Counted from the stretch's first letter, positions 1 through 6,174 are shown. The stretch: 6,667 nt of DNA from Candidatus Atribacteria bacterium (GCA_016934875.1 JAFGSC010000206.1:1-6667); one strand, 5' to 3'. Numbers and translations are program-made. The notes: generated from the letters alone by a model not told the origin.

Positions 1-1
1 C

Positions 2-2179
2 CAGAAAATGAAAAATACCTTAAAGACAATGGGAATATCGTATGATTGGAATCGAGAAATTTCAACTTGTAGTCCTGAATATTACAAATGGACACAATGG
101 ATGTTTTTACAGCTATATCAAAAAGGACTGGCATATAAAAAGAAAGCGGTAGTTAATTGGTGTCCATCGTGTGCAACTGTCCTCGCGAATGAACAAGTGG
201 TCAATGGCAAATGTGAAAGATGCGGCACTGAGGTTATTAAAAAGGAGCTATCCCAATGGTTTTTTAAGATTACCGATTATGCGCAACAGCTTTTGGACGA
301 TATGAATCTCCTTGAAGAGTGGCCTGAACGTGTATTGACTATGCAAAGGAATTGGATAGGTCGTAGCGAAGGAGCAAGGGTAAGATTTAGTATCGCTGAA
401 AGTAATGAAACCGTATCTGTTTTTACAACTCGACCAGATACGCTTTTTGGAGTAACTTTTTTTGTTCTTTCTCCCGAACATCCAATGGTCGAAAAGCTAA
501 CGAAAGGTACTTCTTTTGAAGAACCGGTTAGAAGATTTAAGGAAGAAATAGCAAAGGAAAATATCTCAGAAAAAGATTTAGCCATAGCTGAAAAAAAAGG
601 ATGTTTCATTGGAAGATATGTGATTAATCCCATGAATCTGGAGAAAGTACCTATTTGGGTAGCGAATTATGTATTAATGGAATACGGCACAGGTATGGTA
701 ATGGCTGTACCCGCACATGACCAAAGAGATTTAGAATTTGCCAGGAAGTATCATCTTCCAGTTAGAGTAGTCATCCAGCCGAAGCATAAAGAACTTTCAA
801 ATGAAACACTTCAGGAGGCTTATTCCGATGAAGGGACCATGGTTAATTCTGGTCAGTTTAATAGACTTTTCAGTTCCGAAGCGAGGAGATTGATTATTGA
901 TTATCTGGAAGAAAAAGAAATCGGAAAGAAAGAAGTCAACTATCGTTTAAGAGATTGGCTAATTTCTAGACAACGCTATTGGGGTGCTCCTATTCCCATT
1001 ATCTATTGTCCAAAATGTGGCATAGTTCCGGTACCAGAGGAGGACCTTCCTGTTTATTTGCCGGACGATGTTGATTTTAAACCTACTGGTTTATCTCCCC
1101 TGCTATCGAGTAAAAAATTTTTATATACGACATGCCCTAAGTGCGGAGGCAAGGCAAAAAGAGAAATAGATACCATGGATACCTTTGTTTGCTCATCCTG
1201 GTATTACCTGAGGTTTTGTTCACCCCATTTGGAAAATAAACCATTTGAAAAAGAAGAATTAGACTACTGGATGCCTGTAGATCAATATATCGGAGGAGTA
1301 GAACATGCCATATTGCATCTGTTATATTCAAGGTTTTTTGTAAAAGCCCTTTATGATATGGGTTATGTGCCATTTAAGGAACCCTTCAAACGTCTTTTTA
1401 CTCAGGGAATGGTTTGTAAGGATGGCGCCGCAATGTCGAAATCAAAGGGAAATGTAGTAACACCTGGAAATATATTCAATCAGTTTGGTGTGGATAGTAC
1501 AAGAGTCATGATACTTTTTGCTAGCCCTCCCGAAGTTGATATGGAATGGAGCGATAAAGGGATTGAGGGAGCAGAAAAATTTCTAAATAGAGTCTGGCGG
1601 TATGTTTATTTATCCCGATCAATATTTGAAGAAACAGAACAGTCCAATATTCAGGGTAAGGCTATACGTAAAGAGGTTAAATTGCTTGAAAGAAAAATGC
1701 ATCAAACGATAAAAAAGGTTACTGAAGATATAGAAAACAGATTTCACTTTAATACTGCCATTAGCGCCATTATGGAATTGTTGAATGACCTTTATAGCTA
1801 TGATTTGAAATCATCTCAAATGAATCGCCAGGAAAGAATAATACTTAAAAATATTATTGAGGTAATGATCAAACTTCTTAATCCCATTGCACCACATTTT
1901 TGTGAAGAATTGTGGCATCAAACTGGTCATGATGTCAGTCTTTATCAAATCCAATGGCCGCAATATGACCAAAAGATTTTACAAGAAGAGGAGATTCTGG
2001 TTATTGTTCAGATTAATGGTAAATTAAGAGATAAAATTAAGGTTGTTAGAAATTGTGAGGAGGAGAAAGTTATTAAGCTTGTGTTAGGCTTACCAAAGAT
2101 AGAAAAATGGGTGAGAGGGAAGAAAATACTTAAAACGATATTTGTACCTAATAAGTTAGTAAATATTGTGTTGAATTGA
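2..2179 (+). CDS. leuS: Leucyl-tRNA synthetase, 3' part (5' end outside window)
   Basis: Class I synthetase that attaches leucine to tRNA-Leu in the cytoplasm. The reading frame is open from base 2; Met at 8 lies inside the gene, because the first 100 or so residues, including the HIGH motif, are missing. Numbering from that Met: a zinc-binding Cys quartet (C52, C55, C69, C72), the CP1 editing domain with TTRPDTLFG (140-148) and VPAHDQRD (234-241, conserved editing Asp), a second Cys-rich zinc region (CPKC at 334-337 and 376-379), the SSWYY block (396-400), the KMSKS-loop region at 475-479, the tRNA-binding helical domain, and the C-terminal domain with VQINGKLRDK near residue 655. No long leucine-specific insertion precedes the KMSKS loop. 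The first Lys of KMSKS is Ala here (AMSKS). The remaining part has 723 residues after that Met, so the full protein would be about 820, normal for bacteria. ssb follows after 52 bases. Identity is certain by motif order. Confidence 0.97.
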   Translation, partial: QKMKNTLKTMGISYDWNREISTCSPEYYKWTQWMFLQLYQKGLAYKKKAVVNWCPSCATVLANEQVVNGKCERCGTEVIKKELSQWFFKITDYAQQLLDDMNLLEEWPERVLTMQRNWIGRSEGARVRFSIAESNETVSVFTTRPDTLFGVTFFVLSPEHPMVEKLTKGTSFEEPVRRFKEEIAKENISEKDLAIAEKKGCFIGRYVINPMNLEKVPIWVANYVLMEYGTGMVMAVPAHDQRDLEFARKYHLPVRVVIQPKHKELSNETLQEAYSDEGTMVNSGQFNRLFSSEARRLIIDYLEEKEIGKKEVNYRLRDWLISRQRYWGAPIPIIYCPKCGIVPVPEEDLPVYLPDDVDFKPTGLSPLLSSKKFLYTTCPKCGGKAKREIDTMDTFVCSSWYYLRFCSPHLENKPFEKEELDYWMPVDQYIGGVEHAILHLLYSRFFVKALYDMGYVPFKEPFKRLFTQGMVCKDGAAMSKSKGNVVTPGNIFNQFGVDSTRVMILFASPPEVDMEWSDKGIEGAEKFLNRVWRYVYLSRSIFEETEQSNIQGKAIRKEVKLLERKMHQTIKKVTEDIENRFHFNTAISAIMELLNDLYSYDLKSSQMNRQERIILKNIIEVMIKLLNPIAPHFCEELWHQTGHDVSLYQIQWPQYDQKILQEEEILVIVQINGKLRDKIKVVRNCEEEKVIKLVLGLPKIEKWVRGKKILKTIFVPNKLVNIVLN

Positions 2180-2213
2180 CCCATAGGCTATTCATGAACT
2201 TTTGATTAATTTT

Positions 2214-2222
2214 AAAGGAGGG
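2214..2222 (+). promoter_or_regulatory. Shine-Dalgarno site that fixes the ssb start
   Basis: AAAGGAGGG lies 9 bases before the ATG at 2232. An upstream in-frame TTG at 2202 would put this site inside the coding region and add ten residues not seen in SSB proteins, so ATG 2232 is the supported start. Confidence 0.85.
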
Positions 2223-2231
2223 ATTTGTATT

Positions 2232-2714
2232 ATGGCTTCTTTTGGTGACTTGAACTGTTTTGTGGGCATAGGCCGTTTAACGAGAGACCCGGAATTGAGA
2301 TATACACCTTCCGGGAATGCAGTATGTAAGTTTGGCCTTGCCATAAACCGAAGTTATAAAAATCAGGAAGGAAATAATATTGAAGACACCATGTTTATCA
2401 ATGTTTCTGTTTGGGGGAGACAAGCCGAATATTGTTCACAATTTTTAAAAAAGGGAAGAAGAATTGCAGTCAATGGTGAATTAAGATCAAACAATTGGCA
2501 GGATAAAGATGGCAATAAGAGAGTAACATTTGAAATTAGTGCTCGCAGTATTCAATTCTTGGATTACTTAAGAGATACCGATAATGTTCAGGGAACAACG
2601 GATGAGAAAAATAAGGTAAAAAAGATAGGTGAAAATTCATTTGCTGAAGAATTCCAACAAGAAGAGAATCAGGAAAATATTGAAAATTCAAATGAAGACG
2701 ATATTCCTTTTTGA
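2232..2714 (+). CDS. ssb: Single-stranded DNA-binding protein
   Basis: Binds single-stranded DNA during replication, recombination and repair, and recruits partner proteins through its C-terminal tip. The 160-residue product starts MASFGDLNCFVGIGRLTRDP. The OB-fold covers about residues 1-112, with the family blocks LTRDPELRYTPSG, the INVSVWGRQAE strand and KKGRRIAVNGELRSNNW. Next comes a hydrophilic, Glu/Asn-rich linker (about 113-154), then the acidic tip DDIPF, which matches the partner-binding tail (DDDIPF in many species). Bacterial SSBs are typically tetramers; that is family knowledge, not visible here. The usual neighbours are rpsF and rpsR, but here it sits 52 bases after leuS and before a tRNA array, and it is probably read from the leuS transcript. 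No clear promoter or terminator was found on either side. Identity is very secure. Confidence 0.96.
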   Translation: MASFGDLNCFVGIGRLTRDPELRYTPSGNAVCKFGLAINRSYKNQEGNNIEDTMFINVSVWGRQAEYCSQFLKKGRRIAVNGELRSNNWQDKDGNKRVTFEISARSIQFLDYLRDTDNVQGTTDEKNKVKKIGENSFAEEFQQEENQENIENSNEDDIPF

Positions 2715-2806
2715 TATCTGAGAGATGACACATAAGTTACCTATCTAAGATCTAAAGAACGTAAGATTTTCAATGGATCTATCAAGTTTTTTATGTTAGT
2801 TTTTTA

Positions 2807-2835
2807 TAGACAAAAAAATAAAGAGATGTTATAAT
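2807..2835 (+). promoter_or_regulatory. Sigma-70-type promoter for the tRNA array
   Basis: A -35 box TAGACA (2807-2812, five of six consensus bases), a spacer of exactly 17 bases, and a perfect -10 box TATAAT (2830-2835). The expected start is near 2842, about 22 bases before the first tRNA. T-rich sequence precedes the -35. The match and placement make it the likely driver of the whole tRNA cluster. Confidence 0.85.
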
Positions 2836-2863
2836 AGAGCTTGCCGTTTAAAAAGAGCGATTT

Positions 2864-2939
2864 GGGCGGGTAGCTCAGTTGGGAGAGCACTGGCTTTACA
2901 AGCCAGGGGTCACAGGTTCAAGCCCTGTTCCGCCTACCA
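2864..2939 (+). tRNA. tRNA-Val (anticodon UAC)
   Basis: A 76-base cloverleaf with encoded CCA. The anticodon stem CTGGC/GCCAG encloses the loop TTTACAA, with anticodon TAC at 2897-2899, reading GUA and probably other GUN codons. The T-arm is ACAGG-TTCAAGC-CCTGT and the discriminator is A73, as expected for valine. The acceptor stem GGGCGGG/TCCGCCT pairs throughout, but both its ends are G-U wobbles (1-72 and 7-66). It is the first gene of the array. Confidence 0.96.
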
Positions 2940-2952
2940 TTTTTATAGAAAA

Positions 2953-3031
2953 GGGGTCGTAGTGCAGCTCGGTTTAACACGCCTGCCTGTCACGCAGGAG
3001 ATCGCGGGTTCAAATCCCGTCGACCCCGCCA
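2953..3031 (+). tRNA. tRNA-Asp (anticodon GUC)
   Basis: A 79-base tRNA with encoded CCA. The acceptor stem GGGGTCG/CGACCCC is fully paired. The anticodon stem CCTGC/GCAGG holds the loop CTGTCAC with anticodon GTC at 2989-2991. The discriminator is G73, the expected aspartate identity base. The D-loop is long (11 bases) and position 13-22 is a C-A mismatch. The spacer from tRNA-Val is 13 bases, so the two are surely co-transcribed. Confidence 0.97.
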
Positions 3032-3051
3032 TTTAAAATCTTTTTAAGATT

Positions 3052-3127
3052 GCCGAGATAGCTCAGTTGGTAGAGCAGTGGACTGAAAATCCACGTGTCC
3101 CCAGTTCAACTCTGGGTCTCGGCACCA
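3052..3127 (+). tRNA. tRNA-Phe (anticodon GAA)
   Basis: A 76-base cloverleaf with encoded CCA. The acceptor stem GCCGAGA/TCTCGGC is perfect. The anticodon stem GTGGA/TCCAC holds the loop CTGAAAA with anticodon GAA at 3085-3087, and the discriminator is A73. It decodes UUC and UUU. Confidence 0.97.
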
Positions 3128-3149
3128 TATCTCTTATATTATTTTTTTA

Positions 3150-3224
3150 GCGGAAATAGCTCAGCGGTAGAGCATCGCCTTGCCAAGGCGAGGGTCGCGG
3201 GTTCAAATCCCGTTTTCCGCTCCA
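3150..3224 (+). tRNA. tRNA-Gly (anticodon GCC)
   Basis: A 75-base cloverleaf with encoded CCA. The acceptor stem GCGGAAA/TTTCCGC is perfect. The anticodon stem TCGCC/GGCGA holds the loop TTGCCAA with anticodon GCC at 3182-3184. The discriminator is U73, typical of bacterial tRNA-Gly. It decodes GGC and GGU. Confidence 0.97.
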
Positions 3225-3244
3225 TATTTTTCTATGATTTGTTG

Positions 3245-3318
3245 GGCGGCATAGCCAAGCGGGAAGGCAGAGGACTGCAAATCCTTCATCCTCGGTTCAA
3301 ATCCGAGTGCCGCCTCCA
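3245..3318 (+). tRNA. tRNA-Cys (anticodon GCA)
   Basis: A 74-base cloverleaf with encoded CCA. The acceptor stem GGCGGCA/TGCCGCC is perfect. The anticodon stem GAGGA/TCCTT (one G-U pair) holds the loop CTGCAAA with anticodon GCA at 3277-3279. U73 is the key cysteine identity base. Confidence 0.97.
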
Positions 3319-3342
3319 TATTGAAATAAAATACAAAAGCGT

Positions 3343-3417
3343 GGGCGGTTAGTTCAGTGGAAGAATGCTTCCTTGACGCGGAAGAGGTCACTGGTTCAAT
3401 CCCAGTACCGCCCACCA
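3343..3417 (+). tRNA. tRNA-Val (anticodon GAC)
   Basis: A 75-base cloverleaf with encoded CCA. The acceptor stem GGGCGGT/ACCGCCC is fully Watson-Crick. The anticodon stem CTTCC/GGAAG holds the loop TTGACGC with anticodon GAC at 3375-3377; position 37 is G. The discriminator is A73. It decodes GUC and GUU and complements the UAC isoacceptor at the other end of the array, which has a similar acceptor stem. Confidence 0.95.
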
Positions 3418-3447
3418 TTTTTATTAAGAAACTGAGAAAGGCAATTT

Positions 3448-3476
3448 TAGACAGATTAATGAGTATCTTATAGAAA
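3448..3476 (+). promoter_or_regulatory. Possible weak thrS promoter
   Basis: TAGACA at 3448-3453 is identical to the -35 box of the tRNA promoter. The -10 candidates are poor: TATAGA at 3469 (spacer 15) or TAGAAA at 3471 (spacer 17). A start near 3481 would fall inside the hairpin that follows, so such a transcript would lack most of its 5' arm. This is a suggestion only; thrS may instead be read from the tRNA promoter. Confidence 0.25.
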
Positions 3477-3507
3477 ATCTCATGTTTTGGAACGTGAGAT
3501 TTTCTAT
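3470..3507 (+). terminator. 17-bp hairpin between the tRNA array and thrS (terminator or attenuator)
   Basis: The arms 3470-3486 and 3491-3507 pair over 17 bp with one T-G wobble and a TTGG loop. The T-run after the stem is only about four bases and runs into the thrS GGAGG site at 3511, so it is not a textbook terminator. It could end or process the tRNA transcript, attenuate thrS, or block the ribosome at thrS. The hairpin itself is certain; its role is inferred. Confidence 0.55.
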
Positions 3508-3521
3508 TTTGGAGGTATAAA

Positions 3522-5435
3522 ATGAAAGATATAAGTGTTGTTTTATGGAATGGTGAAACAACAAAAGTGAATGCACAATCAACATTTAATGAAATTCTAA
3601 AAGAAATTAACCCTCAGTTAGCGCAAAAAGCGTTAGCTGTAAAGGCTAATGGATTTAAAAAAGATCTTTATGATGTACCCCAAGAAGGAGACAAAATCGA
3701 GGCAATAACTTTCGATTCCGAAGAAGGGAAAGAGATCTTCTTTCATAGTACATCTCATTTAATGGCCCAAGCAGTTCAGGAATTATATCCCGGTACAAAA
3801 TTGGCGATTGGTCCGGCAATTGCAGAAGGTTTTTATTATGATTTTGATACAGAACATACATTTACTCCTGATGATTTCCCCGCTATAGAGGGGAAAATGA
3901 AAGAGCTTGCCAAGAAGGATTTACCTTTTCAAAGAAAAGTTGTAAAAAAAGAAGAGGCAGTCCGCTTATTTGAAAGTAAAGGCGAAATATATAAAGTAGA
4001 GCTATTAAATGAAATAACCGATGAAGAAGTAAGCTTATATCTACAGGGTGATTTTATTGATTTATGTCGAGGGCCTCATCTTCCTTCAACAAAAAAAATT
4101 AAGGCATTTAAATTACTCAGTGTTGCAGGTGCTTATTGGAGAGGCAACGAAAAAAATAAAATGTTGCAAAGAATTTATGGTACATCTTTTAACTCTCAGG
4201 AAGCATTAACGCAATATCTGGATATGCTTGAAGAAGCCAAGCGAAGAGATCATCGGAAAATAGGTAAAGAGCTTGATTTATTTAGTTTTCATGATGAAGG
4301 CATAGGATTTCCATTTTTTCATCATAAAGGAATGATTATACGCAACTTATTAGAAAATTTTTGGAGAGAAGAGCATCGTAAACAAGGTTATCAGGAAATT
4401 AAAACCCCCATTATTTTGAATAAAGCTCTATGGATTCAGTCCGGGCATTGGGATCATTATAAAGAAAATATGTACTTTACCAAAATAGACGATCAGGATT
4501 TTGCCATTAAACCTATGAATTGTCCCGGTGGTATTCTGGTATACAAAAATAAATTACACAGCTACAAAGAATTTCCTATGAGGGTAGCTGAATTGGGATT
4601 AGTGCATCGGCATGAATTATCAGGTGTATTAAATGGATTATTTCGTGTTCGATCTTTTACCCAAGATGATGCGCACATTTATATGATGCCAAATCAGATT
4701 AAACAGGAAGTTCAAAATCTTATTGAATTTGAAGGATTTTTTTATCGCACCTTTGGTTTTGATTTTCATATTGAACTAAGCACTAAACCAGAAAATGCAA
4801 TGGGTTCAGATGAGATTTGGGAAAAAGCAACAAGTAGTTTAAAAGACGCTCTCGATGAAAAAAAATTGTCTTATAAAATTAATGAAGGTGATGGTGCCTT
4901 CTATGGTCCTAAAATTGATTTTCATCTGAAGGATTGCCTAGGGAGAAGCTGGCAATGCGGGACGATTCAACTTGATTTCCTTATGCCTGAGCTGTTTGAT
5001 CTTTATTATATTAATCAACTGGGCGAGAAGGATCGACCAGTGATGCTTCATCGAACAATACTGGGTAGTTTGGAACGTTTTATCGGAATTTTAATTGAAC
5101 AATTTGCCGGTCTATTACCTACCTGGATTGCCCCGGTGCAAGTGCGTTTATTGCCTATTGCGGATAGGCATATATCCTATGGAAAAGATCTTGAGAAGAC
5201 ATTAAATGACCAAGGGATCAGGGTAGAACTTGACGAAAATAATGATAAAATTGGGGCAAAAATAAGAAATGCTGAGCTACAGAAAATACCTTATATGTTA
5301 ATTTTTGGCGACAAGGAAATTGATGATAATTTAGTTAGGGTCAGGAAACAGGGAAAAGGGGACTTAGGCCCTTCAACGGTTGATTCCTTTATTCAAAAGA
5401 TTCATTTGGAAATTAAAAACAAGACATTGCCTTAA
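3522..5435 (+). CDS. thrS: Threonyl-tRNA synthetase
   Basis: Class II synthetase that charges tRNA-Thr with threonine and hydrolyses mischarged Ser-tRNA-Thr. The 637-residue length is normal for bacteria and all domains are present. An N-terminal TGS domain spans about 1-62. The editing domain carries HSTSH (H75, H79) and DLCRGPH (C182, H186), the full four-residue editing signature. In the catalytic core, the zinc ligands are C334 (in MNCPGG), H385 (in DDAHIYM) and H510 (in MLHRT). Motif 2 centres on R363 and continues to the FRVRSFTQDD block; motif 3 is GSLERF (515-520). The anticodon-binding domain starts near WIAPVQV (535-541). ATG 3522 is chosen because GGAGG (3511-3515) lies six bases upstream and the TGS domain begins at once. 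No T-box sequence is visible in the 104-base leader, but a strong hairpin is. infC follows, the conserved order in many bacteria. Confidence 0.98.
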   Translation: MKDISVVLWNGETTKVNAQSTFNEILKEINPQLAQKALAVKANGFKKDLYDVPQEGDKIEAITFDSEEGKEIFFHSTSHLMAQAVQELYPGTKLAIGPAIAEGFYYDFDTEHTFTPDDFPAIEGKMKELAKKDLPFQRKVVKKEEAVRLFESKGEIYKVELLNEITDEEVSLYLQGDFIDLCRGPHLPSTKKIKAFKLLSVAGAYWRGNEKNKMLQRIYGTSFNSQEALTQYLDMLEEAKRRDHRKIGKELDLFSFHDEGIGFPFFHHKGMIIRNLLENFWREEHRKQGYQEIKTPIILNKALWIQSGHWDHYKENMYFTKIDDQDFAIKPMNCPGGILVYKNKLHSYKEFPMRVAELGLVHRHELSGVLNGLFRVRSFTQDDAHIYMMPNQIKQEVQNLIEFEGFFYRTFGFDFHIELSTKPENAMGSDEIWEKATSSLKDALDEKKLSYKINEGDGAFYGPKIDFHLKDCLGRSWQCGTIQLDFLMPELFDLYYINQLGEKDRPVMLHRTILGSLERFIGILIEQFAGLLPTWIAPVQVRLLPIADRHISYGKDLEKTLNDQGIRVELDENNDKIGAKIRNAELQKIPYMLIFGDKEIDDNLVRVRKQGKGDLGPSTVDSFIQKIHLEIKNKTLP

Positions 5436-5460
5436 GAATGTAAAGCGTTTTAGAATACGT

Positions 5461-5493
5461 CAATGATTCTGTATTAGTTTATAGTAATCATTG
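5461..5493 (+). repeat. Inverted repeat (stem-loop) after thrS
   Basis: CAATGATT (5461-5468) pairs with AATCATTG (5486-5493), and an inner 5-bp stem (5469-5473 with 5480-5484, one G-T pair) continues after a single bulged T. It lies 25 bases after the thrS stop. No T-run follows, so it is not a standard intrinsic terminator; it may protect the thrS mRNA 3' end or be chance in AT-rich DNA. Confidence 0.4.
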
Positions 5494-5505
5494 TATTAAT
5501 TAATA
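5494..5505 (+). repeat. Perfect 12-base palindrome upstream of the infC promoter
   Basis: TATTAATTAATA is its own reverse complement and ends nine bases before the -35 box of the infC promoter. A second pair of arms, AGTTTATA (5476-5483) and TATAAACT (5504-5511), brackets it. Such symmetry could be a protein-binding site or UP-like element, but the AT-only composition makes chance plausible. Confidence 0.3.
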
Positions 5506-5514
5506 TAAACTGTG

Positions 5515-5543
5515 TTGACTAAAAAAATACAATATGCTATAGT
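5515..5543 (+). promoter_or_regulatory. Sigma-70-type promoter for infC-rpmI-rplT
   Basis: A -35 box TTGACT (5515-5520), a spacer of 17 bases and a -10 box TATAGT (5538-5543); each box matches consensus at five of six positions. Transcription would start near 5550, leaving a leader of about 60 bases before infC. This gives the initiation-factor and ribosomal-protein genes their own promoter, apart from thrS. The leader is too short for the long L20-binding leaders known upstream of infC in some Firmicutes. Confidence 0.8.
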
Positions 5544-5596
5544 CTTTTAGCAGATATTTTGATGGTGAATTGAAAAAAATGAAGAAAGCCCTATAA

Positions 5597-5614
5597 AAGG
5601 AGGAATGTGAAATA
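5597..5614 (+). promoter_or_regulatory. Ribosome binding site and AUA start of infC
   Basis: AAGGAGG (5597-5603) is followed after eight bases by ATA at 5612, in frame with IF3. No ATG, GTG or TTG in this frame lies at a suitable distance. An ATG at 5605 is out of frame, one base from the site, and is directly followed by TGA. The first ATG/GTG/TTG codon in the IF3 frame, GTG 5636, has no ribosome binding site. Confidence 0.75.
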
Positions 5615-6133
5615 AAGTCAAAATCTACATTTCGGGTGAATCATGAAATCAAAGCCAAGAAAATAAGGCTCATTGATTTTGATGGAAAGCAACTTGGCTT
5701 GGTTGATAAAGAAATTGGATTAGAAGAAGCACAAAAGAATAATCTTGACCTAGTAGAGGTTTCCCCTGAAGCGAATCCGCCTGTTTGTCGAATCATGGAT
5801 TATGGAAAGTATCGTTACATGCTGGAAAAACAAGTAAAGCAGGGAAAGAAGAAACAAAAAATTACAGGCTTGAAGGAGATAAAAATTCGACCAAATATTG
5901 GTGATCATGATTATGAATTTAAGATAAAGCAAGTTTATAAATTTCTTCAAGAAGGAAATCGAGTCAAAGTTACGGTTATGTTCAGAGGTAGAGAGATGAA
6001 ATTTATTGATGCAGGCTGGGAGCTTTTAAATCGAGTGATATCAGAAACAAGCGAATTTTCTAAAGTGGAGATAAAACCGAAATTAGAAGGGAAAAATATG
6101 ACTTTAATTCTTATTTCTAACAAAAGTACTTGA
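5612..6133 (+). CDS. infC: Translation initiation factor IF-3 (AUA start)
   Basis: Binds the 30S subunit, keeps it apart from 50S and rejects wrong start codons and initiator tRNAs. Read from ATA 5612 the product has 173 residues, usual for IF3, and begins MKSKSTFRVNHEI; the FRVN-EI block aligns with the conserved N-terminus of other IF3 proteins. The N-domain runs to about 75 with the family signature around CRIMDYGKYRY (59-69), then a Lys-rich linker (72-85), then the C-domain with KEIKIRPNIGDHDYEFK (88-104) and MFRGREM (123-129), which binds 16S rRNA. Starting at GTG 5636 would drop eight residues, lose the conserved start and leave no ribosome binding site. In E. coli infC starts at AUU, which lets IF3 repress its own synthesis; the AUA here suggests the same loop. 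rpmI follows after 41 bases. Confidence 0.95.
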   Translation: MKSKSTFRVNHEIKAKKIRLIDFDGKQLGLVDKEIGLEEAQKNNLDLVEVSPEANPPVCRIMDYGKYRYMLEKQVKQGKKKQKITGLKEIKIRPNIGDHDYEFKIKQVYKFLQEGNRVKVTVMFRGREMKFIDAGWELLNRVISETSEFSKVEIKPKLEGKNMTLILISNKST

Positions 6134-6174
6134 TGATATTGTTTTGATTACCGAATAACGGAGGATAAATAAAT

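Noticed and set aside
8..10. ATG at 8 as the leuS start
   Set aside because: The frame is open to the window edge, and the catalytic N-terminus with HIGH must lie upstream. The sequence around it aligns with the interior of LeuRS.
248..1373. Minus-strand ORFs within leuS (248-481, 277-633, 1137-1373)
   Set aside because: They lie opposite a conserved coding frame, lack ribosome binding sites and show no recognisable protein features.
2202..2231. TTG at 2202 as an earlier ssb start
   Set aside because: It would place the strong AAAGGAGGG site inside the gene and add residues (MINFKGGICI) absent from SSB proteins.
2715..2806. Intrinsic terminator after ssb
   Set aside because: The only pairing found is AGATC with GATCT over a long loop before a T-run, which is too weak to call.
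3095..3352. Plus-strand ORF of 85 codons across the tRNA array
   Set aside because: It runs through tRNA-Phe, tRNA-Gly and tRNA-Cys, has no ribosome binding site, and its residues (e.g. SSAVEHRLAKARVAGSNPV) are a familiar tRNA read-through artefact.
3203..3418. Minus-strand ORF of 71 codons containing phrases such as GTGIEPVTSS and ALGFEPRM
   Set aside because: It is the antisense translation of the tRNA-Gly, tRNA-Cys and tRNA-Val genes. Such GIEPVTSS/GFEPRM peptides are a well-known false-protein artefact from conserved T-arms.
5636..5638. GTG at 5636 as the infC start
   Set aside because: It has no ribosome binding site and would remove conserved N-terminal residues; the ribosome binding site upstream points to ATA 5612.
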